A stretch of DNA of 64,000 nucleotides from JALZUV01 sp964654855. GTDB lineage: Bacteria > Pseudomonadota > Alphaproteobacteria > Rickettsiales > JALZUV01. The DNA lies in assembly GCA_964654855.1 (NCBI GenBank), contig CAZZJS010000005.1, positions 124,001 through 188,000 of the forward strand, in the 5' to 3' direction. Shown one piece after another: positions 1 through 9,014 of the stretch. The notes below the pieces were generated by a model that was not told the DNA's origin, ran no database searches, and was given only the letters and a program-made list of their open reading frames with translations. The position numbers were made by a program, and so were the translations under genes. The number at the start of each line of letters is the position of its first letter. Position 1 is the first letter of the stretch.

Positions 1-369
1 TTCCATATCGTTGGCGTTGAGGTCAACCATCTTCACTTCCGCGATTTCGCGAACTTGCTTCATAGTAACTTTACCTACGATTTCTTTGCCGGTTTCGCCT
101 GCGCCTTTTTTCAACTTCGCAGCTTTTTTCAGGAAGTATGAAACGGGAGGAGTCTTTGTGATGAACGTAAAGCTACGGTCTGCATAAGCTGTAATGACAA
201 CCGGAATCGGCGTGCCAGGTTCAGACTTCTGAGTTTCCGCGTTAAACGCTTTACAGAATTCCATAATGTTCAAGCCTTGCTGACCTAATGCAGGGCCAAC
301 TGGAGGAGAAGGGTTTGCCTTACCTGCCGCAATTGTTAGCTTGATGTATCCAATAATTTTTTTAGCCAT
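1..369 (-). CDS. rplK: 50S ribosomal protein L11, 3' end cut by the window edge
   Basis: Large-subunit protein L11, which binds 23S rRNA at the GTPase-associated centre and takes part in factor binding and the stringent response. The reverse strand from ATG at 369 begins MAKKIIGYIKLTIAAGKANP and continues with PPVGPALGQQGLNIMEFCK, the diagnostic N-terminal L11 signature. About 123 residues are visible of a usual 140-145, so the C-terminus lies left of the window. An AAAAGG ribosome binding site sits 8 bases before the ATG. In most bacteria nusG lies directly upstream of rplK; here the gene upstream is pth, 85 bases away, and no secE or nusG is seen between them. The identification is certain; only the end is missing. 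Confidence 0.96.
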   Translation of the reverse strand, partial: MAKKIIGYIKLTIAAGKANPSPPVGPALGQQGLNIMEFCKAFNAETQKSEPGTPIPVVITAYADRSFTFITKTPPVSYFLKKAAKLKKGAGETGKEIVGKVTMKQVREIAEVKMVDLNANDME

Positions 370-454
370 AAATATACCTTTTGCCCCACTGGGGAGCTAG
401 GCTTTTAGGCCAAAGGGATTCTATTGGCAACCCCTTTTTTGACAGTTTTGTCAG

Positions 455-1012
455 TTATTTTACGACTTTGTTCATGAACTCTGCATCATTGCCACTTACG
501 AGTAGTGAAATATGGTGGATAATACCGTCAATTAGAGTGTCGATCTGCTCGCGTTCTGCCTTGCTAAAATCATGTAAAACATAGCCGCTAACGGCATCTT
601 TGTGACCTGGGTGGTCAATGCCGATACGCACGCGGTGATAATTTTTGCCAATTTGTGCATCAATATCACGTAAGCCGTTATGGCCGGCATGGCCGCCACC
701 TGTTTTGGTACGAATTTCGCCGACAGCAATATCAAGCTCATCATGAAATACGGTAATATCTTCTGGCTTTAATTTATAAAATGCCATGGCAGCCTGAACT
801 GACTTACCGGATAGGTTCATATAGGTTTGCGGTTTAAGTAATAAGACTTTTTCGCCCTCTAGGGTGATTTCGGTGACTTCTCCTTGAAATTTCTTGCTCC
901 ATTTGGGCGCGTGATTATTTGCCGCGAGCGCGTCTATCACCATAAAGCCGACATTATGGCGATTCTTTTCGTATTTTGTGTCGGGGTTTCCGAGTCCTAC
1001 AAATAATTTCAT
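455..1012 (-). CDS. pth: peptidyl-tRNA hydrolase
   Basis: Cytoplasmic enzyme that cleaves the ester bond of peptidyl-tRNAs dropped from stalled ribosomes and recycles the tRNA. The 185-aa product matches the family length and begins MKLFVGLGNPDTKYEKNRHN, containing the GNPxxxY..NRHNVG signature with the catalytic His. Further conserved segments are PQTYMNLSGKSV, FHDELDIAVG (catalytic Asp) and GGGHAGHNGLRDI. It follows rplY on the same strand, with a strong hairpin between them, an arrangement (ribosomal L25 next to pth) common in proteobacteria. It therefore probably depends on read-through or its own weak promoter. Nothing in the sequence is unusual. Confidence 0.97.
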   Translation of the reverse strand: MKLFVGLGNPDTKYEKNRHNVGFMVIDALAANNHAPKWSKKFQGEVTEITLEGEKVLLLKPQTYMNLSGKSVQAAMAFYKLKPEDITVFHDELDIAVGEIRTKTGGGHAGHNGLRDIDAQIGKNYHRVRIGIDHPGHKDAVSGYVLHDFSKAEREQIDTLIDGIIHHISLLVSGNDAEFMNKVVK

Positions 1013-1040
1013 GGCGCTAACCTAGCGTGATTTTTGAAAT

Positions 1041-1082
1041 AAAAAAAGGGCGTGAACTGTAAAAGTTGCACGCCCTTTTTTT
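1041..1082. terminator. bidirectional intrinsic terminator between rplY and pth
   Basis: A perfect 14-bp inverted repeat (AAAAAAAGGGCGTG at 1041-1054 against CACGCCCTTTTTTT at 1069-1082) with a 14-nt loop. It has a G/C core and a T-run on either strand. On the minus strand it lies just after the rplY stop, so it should end most prs-rplY transcripts before pth. Confidence 0.85.
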
Positions 1083-1096
1083 CAAAATGGCGAGAT

Positions 1097-1777
1097 TTAC
1101 TCGTCGCCACCTTCAGTTGTTGCTTCAGCGCCTTCAGCACCTTCAGCTGGCTCTTCACCACCCACAGGAACTTCGCTTGCTTCAGGAGCCACGCTAGTTT
1201 CTTCCTCTTTCTTGAGGCGACCGGCGATGGTCACAATCGTAAAGTCACGATCTTGAATTTCAGGGCGCACGCCTTCTGGAAGTTTCACCGCGCTAATGTG
1301 AATTGAATCACCGATACCGGCTTCTGTCACATCAACTTCTACTGAAGTTGGAATGTTTTCAGGGTTACATACGAGGCGAACATGGTGTTTTACCACGTTG
1401 ATTGAACCACCGCGTTTCACGCCAACAGATTTCTCTGCACCTACAACACGTAGTGGAACGGCAACAGAAACAACGCTATCAGACTCTACTTGTAGGAAGT
1501 CGATATGCTCTACTTTTTCGCTCACTGGGTGTGCTTGAATTTCACGTGCGAGCGCGAAGTAGGTTTCTTTACCCACTTTAAGCTCGGCCAATTTAGAACG
1601 GAAGCCACCTTTATGGTAAACCTTCACGAACTCATTTTCCGCAATTGAGAAGCTTACTGGCTTCACTTTGTTACTGTAAAGAACCGCTGGAATACGGTTG
1701 TTGCGACGAAGCTCACGTGCGGCGCCACGGCCGAGTTTTTCGCGTGCTTCTGCTTCAAATGTATAAGCTGCTTTCAT
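1097..1777 (-). CDS. rplY: 50S ribosomal protein L25/general stress protein Ctc
   Basis: Two-domain (TL5/Ctc-type) L25, which binds 5S rRNA. The 226-aa length fits the long form: an N-terminal L25 domain (residues 1-95, with GRGAARELRRNNRIPAVLY and HPVSEKVEHIDFLQV), a C-terminal beta domain (100-185, with NIPTSVEVDVTEAGIGDSIH), and a low-complexity acidic Glu/Ala/Gly tail of about 35 residues. The start is fixed by MKAAYTFEAEAREKLG with a GGAGAT ribosome binding site upstream. The gene is 14 bases downstream of prs and ends at a strong terminator, so prs-rplY probably form one transcript. The acidic tail is common in alphaproteobacterial members. Confidence 0.96.
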   Translation of the reverse strand: MKAAYTFEAEAREKLGRGAARELRRNNRIPAVLYSNKVKPVSFSIAENEFVKVYHKGGFRSKLAELKVGKETYFALAREIQAHPVSEKVEHIDFLQVESDSVVSVAVPLRVVGAEKSVGVKRGGSINVVKHHVRLVCNPENIPTSVEVDVTEAGIGDSIHISAVKLPEGVRPEIQDRDFTIVTIAGRLKKEEETSVAPEASEVPVGGEEPAEGAEGAEATTEGGDE

Positions 1778-1791
1778 AATTATAATCTCCT

Positions 1792-2730
1792 TTATTCAAA
1801 TAGGCTCGAAACCGAGTCCTCGTTACTAATGCGCTGCATTGCTTCGGCCAAAAGTGGCGCGATGCTGACAGTGCGGATTTTTGGATGATCCTTAACAGAA
1901 TCGGGTTGTTGGATTGAATCAGTAATCACCAACTCATCCATTTTCGATTTGGCAAGCCGATCAAAGGCAGGGCCTGAAAGTACACCATGTGAAATATAAG
2001 CGGATACGCCAGTAGCGCCTTTTTCAAGCAGGGCATCAACACCGTTGCAAAGCGTTCCAGCTGTATCGACGATATCATCGAATAGGATACAATGACGGCC
2101 ATCGACTTCGCCGATAACGTTCATCACTTCAGAGATGCTGGCTTTTTCACGGCGTTTATCAATGATAGCAAGATCAGCGTTAATGCGGCTTGCGAGTGAA
2201 CGCGCACGAACTACACCACCAACATCGGGTGAAACAACTGTGAGCGGTTTATCGCCATATTTTGTTTTAATATCATCGACAATCACTGGGCGAGCATAAA
2301 GGTGATCCACCGGAATATCGAAAAAGCCCTGGATCTGACCGGCGTGAAGATCAAGCGTAAGTACGCGATCTGCACCAGCAGAGGTGATAAGGTTTGCGAC
2401 TAATTTCGCTGAAATTGGCGTGCGAGGGCCTGGCTTACGGTCTTGGCGTGCATAGCCAAAGTAAGGGATTACCGCCGTAACGCGGCGTGCCGAGGCGCGC
2501 TTTAAAGCGTCCAACGCGATGAGAAGTTCCATGATATTTTGATTGGCGGGGTTAGAAGTGGATTGTACTACGAATACATCCTGTCCACGCACATTTTCAT
2601 GAATCTCAATGAATACTTCCGAATCGGGGAATTTTTTAACATCCGCTTTGGTAAGGCTTGTACCTAAATGCGAGGCCATTGCCCCAGCCAACGGGATGTT
2701 GCTATTACAGCTAAGTATTTTCATTTTCAC
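1792..2730 (-). CDS. prs: ribose-phosphate pyrophosphokinase
   Basis: Makes PRPP from ribose 5-phosphate and ATP for purine, pyrimidine, histidine and NAD synthesis. At 312 aa it has the family length. Visible motifs are SDSEVFIEI-like FPDSEVFIEIHENVRGQDVF, the flexible loop region YARQDRKPGPRTPISAKLVA with its catalytic Arg/Lys, DLHAGQIQGFFDIPVDHLYA, and the PRPP-binding loop CILFDDIVDTAGTL. The tandem start MKMKILSCNSN leaves a choice of two ATGs six bases apart; the upstream one is used here. It is the first gene of a leftward prs-rplY unit, and its promoter must lie in the 256-base gap shared with the divergent flagellin gene. Confidence 0.97.
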   Translation of the reverse strand: MKMKILSCNSNIPLAGAMASHLGTSLTKADVKKFPDSEVFIEIHENVRGQDVFVVQSTSNPANQNIMELLIALDALKRASARRVTAVIPYFGYARQDRKPGPRTPISAKLVANLITSAGADRVLTLDLHAGQIQGFFDIPVDHLYARPVIVDDIKTKYGDKPLTVVSPDVGGVVRARSLASRINADLAIIDKRREKASISEVMNVIGEVDGRHCILFDDIVDTAGTLCNGVDALLEKGATGVSAYISHGVLSGPAFDRLAKSKMDELVITDSIQQPDSVKDHPKIRTVSIAPLLAEAMQRISNEDSVSSLFE

Positions 2731-2924
2731 CTCTCACAGCACCATCGCGGGCTTCATTGCCCAAGCGCTTTACTATGAAGAGGGGGTGTATAGGCGAGTC
2801 GTAGGTGAGTGTAAAGAAAATAAATGGGATTAATTTACATTATTTCTACACAGTTTTTGTAGGAAAATGGCCGCTCTCACTCTGTTTTTCTCAAATCCAT
2901 TAGCAAATTGTTAATGATTCGTGT

Positions 2925-2932
2925 GCTATGAT
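2925..2932 (+). promoter_or_regulatory. candidate extended -10 promoter for the flagellin gene
   Basis: TGCTATGAT-like element: TG at 2924-2925, one base, then TATGAT at 2927-2932. This matches an extended -10 box. No good -35 hexamer lies 16-18 bases upstream, which is tolerated in extended -10 promoters. A start near 2939 would give a leader of roughly 48 bases. No sigma-54 GG-N10-GC element or complete CtrA box was found in this gap, although a single GATTC (CcrM-type GANTC) lies at 2916-2920. Confidence 0.35.
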
Positions 2933-2986
2933 GGAACTTAGTATAGGGCAAGTAGTCCTTTCGATAAACATTACAGGTAGTGATGA

Positions 2987-5380
2987 ATGGTAACGATACA
3001 ACCAACATTTGGTCTTAGGACGGGACAGCTCGCGCGTCAGATAGTCCAGTCGGCTGATTCAGTCGGAAGGTTGTCTTCGGGTAACCGTATCCAGAATGCT
3101 GGAGATGATGTTTCAGGTCTTTCCGTTGCTACCCAATTACGAGCACAAACCACCACCTTGCGCCAAGAACTTGAAAACGGTGTTCAAGCTTCTTCTCTTT
3201 TACAGGTTGCGAGTGATGGTTTCTCAAGAGTTCAAGATATTTTACAACGTCAGGCCACGTTGGCAACTCAAGCTAATAGTGGTAGTATTACCGATGTGGA
3301 GCGTAGCTTCTTAGCGCAAGAATTTAGCGCTTTGGGTGAAGAGTTAGATCGGATTGTTTTAGGGACTAATTTTAATGGTATCACCCTTTTAAATGGCATC
3401 GATAATGTGAATTTCAACGATACTATCGCGCAAAAAGCCCGCGCTGTTATTGAATGGACGGGGAATCCGACTAATGGGCAAACGTTCCGTACTCAAGATA
3501 CGGCCTTCCGTTTTCGTACTGTTCCTATTCCAGGTGATCCGCTCAGTGTTGAGATTGGTGCAACGATAGAAGAAACCGTCCTTAATTTGGCTGAGGCTAT
3601 CCGTACTTTTGATCAGCATGATAATTTAAAAGCTTATGAATATACTGTTTCGGGCACTGAATTACGTATTGCCTCTATTTCAGGTGGAAAAGATGCTCGG
3701 CGTTTGGTGATCGAAGATCAAGGCTCCAGCTCTCGTGATAATTTTACGGTCACGCAAGGTCAGCGTATCTTAAATACAGCGCAAGGTTATTACACGTTAG
3801 AAGCGGTAGATGAGGATTTAGCTCTTGGTGCCAATAGTGTAAAAGTGACTGGAATAACCGATAGTAGCTTTGTGGCTGCTCAAGCTCAAACCTCTTCAGA
3901 AGTACGTTTGACGATTGCAAACCCAACGGGTGGAATTAATCATAATGACGAAATTCGTATTGATAGCGGCTTTGGGCCTTTCTTGAATTTTAGGTTCAGA
4001 GATATCCCGTCACCCGGTAATTTCTTGCATATTGAGATTGGTGATAATAACGAAGAGACCTTGGCTAATGCGGCTGAAGTGTTGAATAATTTCCAAAATG
4101 CTCCTTTAATTGATACAAGTTACTTCCGTAAATATGTCATACAGCAGTTAGAGTTTTCACGTGATGGGTTAGACCTAGTGATTCGGCATAAAGGCACAGG
4201 CGATGTGCCTGATGCACAGTTTGATATCTCACTTGTAGATCAAGCGGGTCTGGGGGTTTTATCTTCTAGTACTTTAGATAGCGGTACGGATAGTGGGGTT
4301 AATACAAATGGTATTATAAATCCTGATTTTGTAGGAAAAGTCAGTGGGTTTGAATCAACTTATCTCGCGGATAACCTTATCGAAACTTCGCTGAAAGTGG
4401 GAGATGCTACTTACAGTGCCACTATCTCCGACACGAGTTTTGCAGGTGGCGACCAACGCATTTTCTTTACCTCGGAAGATAATGGCTATTTTACGGTCGA
4501 TTTTGTGGGTGGCGCAGGGCCTAACGTAACCAATCAAAACCAAGCTGATCTTTTTGCTCAAGAATTAGATAGTGTATTTAGTGCGTTAAACTTTAATCAA
4601 GAACGTTCTGTATTGGGCTATAACGGTGCGGGTGAACTTGACGGTTCGAGCTTATTCTATGAAACAGATGATTTCACAGGGGGGCTGAATGTGACCAATA
4701 TCGAGGTTCAATCTGCCTCGGAGCCAGGCCAAGATGCGCGGGTGATTATTGAAGCTAGCGGTAAGACATTCGAATATATTGAGCGTGATTTTGGCAATAA
4801 TGAGGTCGTTAGTAATGACAGCATTGTGTTTAGAAGCATTGCGGGTGGCCCCGGCCAGTTAACGCTCACAAATGTGAATCAGAAATATGATTTGAACACG
4901 AAGGCTGGCGCACAAGATTTTGCTCAAAATCTGGCTGCGTCTCTGGTTAATTTAAGGGGATCAGGCGTTCAGGTTGGAGTGAATGATGCTGATGGAAGAG
5001 TGAATCTGGGGTATGAAGGCTTCTCCGTAAATGACTTATTCCGCGCAAATGATTTATCTATTGGCACTCAGGCAGAGGCTGTAGATGCCCTTGAAGGGAT
5101 TAAAGAGCTCATTGAAAAAGTAACGGCACAACAAGCGGCTGTGGGTTCTTCGCAAGCTCGATTGGAGTATATTATTGCAGAAAAAGAAGGCACTTTATTA
5201 GCGACCGATAGTGCGCGTGCAGCCTTTGCGGATACAGATATTGCGGCGGAATCTTCACTCTATGCTCAATTACTCGTACAGCAAAATGCTGCGATTGCTG
5301 TATCGGCGCAGGCAAATATCCTTAACACGCAAGTGCTTGCGTTATTATCTGCTGAAAATAGCGCTCTTACAGAATCCTAA
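2987..5380 (+). CDS. large flagellin with expanded, partly duplicated central domain
   Basis: Structural subunit of the flagellar filament. Residues 1-140 are the D0/D1 flagellin N-terminus, with LSSGNRIQNAGDDVSGLSVA and LQRQATLATQANSGS followed by NFNGITLLNG. Residues about 690-797 are the C-terminal D1/D0 helices, with DSARAAFADTDIAAESSLYA and a terminal run of Gln/Ala/Leu heptads. The 797-aa length is two to three times that of most alphaproteobacterial flagellins (270-400 aa). The extra is a 550-residue acidic, beta-rich central region. Two stretches of it resemble each other (about residues 153-245 and 305-405): FRFRTVPIPGDPLSVEIG against FRFRDIPSPGNFLHIEIG, each followed by an EET..NAE helix. 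No flagellin modification or export genes adjoin it. A hook-associated FlgL-type role is less likely because both ends are classical flagellin. Confidence 0.9.
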   Translation: MVTIQPTFGLRTGQLARQIVQSADSVGRLSSGNRIQNAGDDVSGLSVATQLRAQTTTLRQELENGVQASSLLQVASDGFSRVQDILQRQATLATQANSGSITDVERSFLAQEFSALGEELDRIVLGTNFNGITLLNGIDNVNFNDTIAQKARAVIEWTGNPTNGQTFRTQDTAFRFRTVPIPGDPLSVEIGATIEETVLNLAEAIRTFDQHDNLKAYEYTVSGTELRIASISGGKDARRLVIEDQGSSSRDNFTVTQGQRILNTAQGYYTLEAVDEDLALGANSVKVTGITDSSFVAAQAQTSSEVRLTIANPTGGINHNDEIRIDSGFGPFLNFRFRDIPSPGNFLHIEIGDNNEETLANAAEVLNNFQNAPLIDTSYFRKYVIQQLEFSRDGLDLVIRHKGTGDVPDAQFDISLVDQAGLGVLSSSTLDSGTDSGVNTNGIINPDFVGKVSGFESTYLADNLIETSLKVGDATYSATISDTSFAGGDQRIFFTSEDNGYFTVDFVGGAGPNVTNQNQADLFAQELDSVFSALNFNQERSVLGYNGAGELDGSSLFYETDDFTGGLNVTNIEVQSASEPGQDARVIIEASGKTFEYIERDFGNNEVVSNDSIVFRSIAGGPGQLTLTNVNQKYDLNTKAGAQDFAQNLAASLVNLRGSGVQVGVNDADGRVNLGYEGFSVNDLFRANDLSIGTQAEAVDALEGIKELIEKVTAQQAAVGSSQARLEYIIAEKEGTLLATDSARAAFADTDIAAESSLYAQLLVQQNAAIAVSAQANILNTQVLALLSAENSALTES

Positions 5381-5401
5381 GATCATCTGCCTTAATCAAA
5401 C

Positions 5402-7630
5402 CTAAGCGGTTTTACGCTTTTTAGCTTTTCCTGTTAGCTCTAACACCGCTTCCACGATCGTTTCCTTGCTTGGTAGAGTCGCTGTTGCAGCCTTGCCAAG
5501 CGGAATGAAGGAGTCATCCGCTGCGATGCGTTTTAGTGATGGTAGTGGCGATAGTTTCTCCATCAGTAGTGCCATAAGCTGTTCACTTAGGCTTCCCGTC
5601 ACGCGGCATTCATCGACAATTAAAATATGATCACAGCCTTTAACGGCGCTTAAAATAGCCGCTTCATCGAGTGGGGCGAGCCAGCGTAGGTCAATGATGC
5701 GCGATTTTATGCCGTGTTTTGCAGTCAGCGTTTTTTCGGCTTGGCGCGAGAGGTAAGTGCCATTTCCATAAGTGAGGATGGCCAGCTCCTTGCCTTTGCC
5801 ATATTGGCCTAATTGCCCGAGTGGGATGTCATCTTGCTGGTAGGTTTCTTCGTAAGTGAAGCTCCACAACTCATCCTTTAGTTCATGAAGATCGCGCGTC
5901 ATATACAGCGCGATTGGTTCTAGGAAAATGACCACGCGTTGTTCTTCGCGGGCAAGGCGTACGCATTCGCGTAGCATCCCCACGGCATCCGCCCCATTGC
6001 TAGGGCAGGCGATGATAACACCTGGAATATCGCGCAAAACGGCGAAACTATTATCGTTATGGAAATGCCCGCCAAAGCCTTTTTGGTAAGCCAGCCCAGC
6101 GATACGTACCACCATCGGGTTAGTATATTGGCCTTCGGAGAAGAAGGGTAGGGTCGCCGCTTCGCCGCGCAATTGATCTTCCGCATTATGTAGATAAGCG
6201 AGGAATTGGATTTCCGGAATCGGTAGGATGCCATTTTGTGCCATACCAATGGCGAGGCCAAGAATGGATTGCTCGTCCAGCAATGTATCAATCACGCGAT
6301 GCGCGCCGAACTGGTCAAAAAGGCGTGAGGTGACGGAATAGACGCCGCCTTTCTTGCCGACATCTTCACCTGCTAGCACGATATTGCCTTGTTCCAGCAT
6401 TAAATCTGCCAGCGTCCAGTTGATAAGGCGTGCCATATTTTGTGGGCGGGTGATGCGTGATTTATCGGCTTTGAAAAGCTCGGTGCGTGCGGCATTCGTT
6501 GGCTTTTGTAGCGCAGGTAAATCCAGCTTTGGCGGAATGATGGAGGCCATCACTTCCTCAGATGTTTCCAACTTCGGACGTTTAATGGCGAGTTCAGCTT
6601 TGGCTTCTACCTCTGCTTGAATGTTTTGGTAAAGTTCGAGCACTTGGGTATTTGTCATATCGCAATGATCGATAAGGAGCTGTGCCGAATAAAGCAGAGG
6701 ATCATGCGCTTCGGTTTCATTAATGGCGTCCATGCTCATATAGACGTGTTGAGCATCCGCTCCGGCATGGCCGAAGAGTCGGATACAGCGCATATGCAAA
6801 AAGGCTGGCATACGGGTTTTGCGAATATAAGCTTCCGCCTCGCGTGCTGTGCGGTAAGTATCCAGCGCATCTAGCCCATTACAGGTGAAATATTTAATGC
6901 CAGGTTTGTTGCTCATGCTGGCTTGTACCCATCCATCGGGTGTGGCTGTGGAAATGCCGATGCCGTTATCTTCGCAGATAAAAAGGATGGGCATATGAAT
7001 CTTTTTATAGGCTGTCCAGCTCGCTGTATTGATGGCGCCTTGCGCGGTGGAGTGATTGAGTGAGGCATCGCCAAAGCTACACATGACGATACTATCGCGC
7101 GGCACTTCTCCCTCTTGTTTTAGCCGACGATTAAGGCCGATAGAGCTTGCCATGCCTACTGCTTTGGGCAGATGCGAGGCGATGGTGCTGGTTTGTGGAG
7201 GAACGAAAAGTGGTTTGCTTCCCAATACCTTATGGCGCCCACCAGAGATGGGGTCATCTTTACTAGCAGCAAAGCTGAGGAGCATATCTTGCGCAATATC
7301 AATCGAAGGATCCTTCTTTGCGCGCTCGATAAAGAAGGCCGCCCCGCGATAATGTAGGAAGGCCATATCATCAATACGGAAGGCACTAGAAATAGCGGCG
7401 TTACCCTCATGCCCTGAGGAGCCGATTGTATAGAAGCTCTCACCGCGATCCTTCAATTTGCGCGAAGTATTATCCAAATGGCGGCTGAGGAACTGGCTCT
7501 CCACAATTTGACGAAGCTGCGCGGCTGAGATGCCTGCACTATCAAGGCTAGTGGAATTAGGGGTGGGGAGGTTGCCCTCGCTCACACGTTTTAGAAAGTT
7601 CTCATGAACAATGGTCGCTCTATCTTGCAT
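5402..7630 (-). CDS. fused 2-oxoacid dehydrogenase E1, alpha and beta domains in one chain
   Basis: Thiamine diphosphate-dependent decarboxylating component of a branched-chain (2-oxoisovalerate-type) or pyruvate-type dehydrogenase complex. The first half is E1-alpha: GSSGHEGNAAISSAFRIDD, the ThDP site CSFGDASLNHSTAQG ... ICEDNGIGIS, and the phosphorylation-loop-like FGHAGADAQHVY. From about residue 385 follows E1-beta: GEDVGKKGGVYSVTSRLFDQ, VIDTLLDEQSILGLAIGMAQ, IPEIQFLAYLHNAEDQLRGE and a C-terminal transketolase domain (IVDECRVTGSLSEQ). The chosen start is ATG at 7630 (MQDRATIVHENF); an in-frame TTG at 7669 would add 13 residues without a better ribosome binding site. No E2 lipoyl acyltransferase or E3 gene is adjacent, so its partner must be encoded elsewhere. 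Substrate specificity cannot be read from sequence. Confidence 0.88.
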   Translation of the reverse strand: MQDRATIVHENFLKRVSEGNLPTPNSTSLDSAGISAAQLRQIVESQFLSRHLDNTSRKLKDRGESFYTIGSSGHEGNAAISSAFRIDDMAFLHYRGAAFFIERAKKDPSIDIAQDMLLSFAASKDDPISGGRHKVLGSKPLFVPPQTSTIASHLPKAVGMASSIGLNRRLKQEGEVPRDSIVMCSFGDASLNHSTAQGAINTASWTAYKKIHMPILFICEDNGIGISTATPDGWVQASMSNKPGIKYFTCNGLDALDTYRTAREAEAYIRKTRMPAFLHMRCIRLFGHAGADAQHVYMSMDAINETEAHDPLLYSAQLLIDHCDMTNTQVLELYQNIQAEVEAKAELAIKRPKLETSEEVMASIIPPKLDLPALQKPTNAARTELFKADKSRITRPQNMARLINWTLADLMLEQGNIVLAGEDVGKKGGVYSVTSRLFDQFGAHRVIDTLLDEQSILGLAIGMAQNGILPIPEIQFLAYLHNAEDQLRGEAATLPFFSEGQYTNPMVVRIAGLAYQKGFGGHFHNDNSFAVLRDIPGVIIACPSNGADAVGMLRECVRLAREEQRVVIFLEPIALYMTRDLHELKDELWSFTYEETYQQDDIPLGQLGQYGKGKELAILTYGNGTYLSRQAEKTLTAKHGIKSRIIDLRWLAPLDEAAILSAVKGCDHILIVDECRVTGSLSEQLMALLMEKLSPLPSLKRIAADDSFIPLGKAATATLPSKETIVEAVLELTGKAKKRKTA

Positions 7631-7747
7631 AGAACAGATGTGCCAGCAAAAAATTGCCGAGTCAAACAAGCAGTCACATTGCGGTTGAGAATCTTATATG
7701 AGGAAGAAAAATAGCCCCCGCATATGAGGTGTATCTTTTTGTTTAGA

Positions 7748-8857
7748 CTAAGAAGTCTCATCCTTACCTAAGACAACGATCTTGCGGATGTCATCTTTTT
7801 GTACGCCGTAAAGAAGGGGCTGTAAGCATTGCTCTAAGATAGTCACGTCATATATTTCTTTCACAAAACCCGTAATACTTAGAGTGTGGATGACTTCCAT
7901 AGTTTTGAGGTCGATAATATCGATGCCGCAAATGGCCTCTTCGCTGCGTTTATCAAGCTCGTCTTGTAGAGGGAGCCCATCAAACACTTTATCACGCGGG
8001 GCCGAGCTACAGACAAATGCATAATTTTTATAAAATCTCAAGCCGCGCAAGAAGCCCGGACGCCAGAGGACTTTTTCGACTTCGCCCGTTTTCAGGTTCA
8101 GCTTGCATACATGCCCTGTGCCAGCATTAAGAAACCATAAGTCGCCTTTATAAAGTCGTGGCGTGTGCGGCATAGATAACCCACGGGCAATAATTTCATT
8201 GCTGCGAATATCCATTAGCATGCCGCCGCTGGATTTATGTTCACGCCACCCGCTTTCTATATTTGATTCTCCGACAATGGAGGCATAGGCAATTTCGCCA
8301 TCCTCATCGACGCACATACCGTTTAGATGGCAACGATCTTCCGCTACAATATTATCAATGAAAGGGGGCTTCCAATAAGGAGAGAAGCTGCCTTTCTCCG
8401 TGGGGGAGATTCGGGCAATGCAGTTATAAAGGGTGATAACACCGTAAAGCTCACCCTGACTGCGAACAATCTCATGAATATCGGCTCCGCCCGTTACGAA
8501 GGACATGCGTGGCAGGTAAACGCGATCCCACTGTTGCTGAAAAGTGTCGCCAATATCAATGCCGTTTTCTAGCTGCCACATATGGTGTTGGGTGGAAATC
8601 CAAATATTCTGCTCACGCTGTTCGCCATCTTCAACAAAGAGCGACATGCATCGCTCAAAGTTGCGCTCTGTGATGCTGGTTTGTCCGCTAATGCCAGGGC
8701 CTATAATAACAAGCTTTCCACCCTCATAGGTAGTAAAGGCAAGGCTAATTTTCTCCTCACGTAAAAACTGGCGAAACCCACCATCTAGCTGTAGGTTAAA
8801 ATCTTTTTCGTGATTTCGTTCCTCTAGCGTATCGCCTTCGATAACTGGATTAATCAT
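7748..8857 (-). CDS. TIGR03032 family protein, function unknown
   Basis: A 369-aa soluble protein with the hallmarks of family TIGR03032: a PRMSFVTGGADIHEI segment, CHLNGMCVDEDGEIAYAS, ESGWREHKSSGGMLMD, the very conserved GLSMPHTPRLYKGDLWFLNA followed by GTGHVCKL, and PGFLRGLRFYKNYAFVCSS. These repeats suggest a beta-propeller-like fold; that is inference from the blade-like spacing. I chose ATG at 8857 (MINPVIEGDTLEE) over the longer TTG frame because the extra 21 residues look non-coding. It has no signal peptide or membrane segment. It is transcribed away from the autotransporter gene. The family has no established biochemical role, so none is assigned. Confidence 0.8.
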   Translation of the reverse strand: MINPVIEGDTLEERNHEKDFNLQLDGGFRQFLREEKISLAFTTYEGGKLVIIGPGISGQTSITERNFERCMSLFVEDGEQREQNIWISTQHHMWQLENGIDIGDTFQQQWDRVYLPRMSFVTGGADIHEIVRSQGELYGVITLYNCIARISPTEKGSFSPYWKPPFIDNIVAEDRCHLNGMCVDEDGEIAYASIVGESNIESGWREHKSSGGMLMDIRSNEIIARGLSMPHTPRLYKGDLWFLNAGTGHVCKLNLKTGEVEKVLWRPGFLRGLRFYKNYAFVCSSAPRDKVFDGLPLQDELDKRSEEAICGIDIIDLKTMEVIHTLSITGFVKEIYDVTILEQCLQPLLYGVQKDDIRKIVVLGKDETS

Positions 8858-9014
8858 GTTTTTGTGCCTGTAATTATGATTGCTTGAGTAAGTCTTGAAT
8901 GCAACGTGCTTGAAAAACAAGAGAAAGTTTTAGCTAAAATTTCTTTTTTTATTTTACTTAATAAAAATACCACCATAGGTTTATTTCTTAAGTTGAAGTT
9001 CTGGGAGATTCTGT

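Noticed and set aside
440..453. TGACA/TGTCA hairpin after pth as a terminator
   Set aside because: The stem is only 5 bp and on the transcribed strand it is followed by A rather than U.
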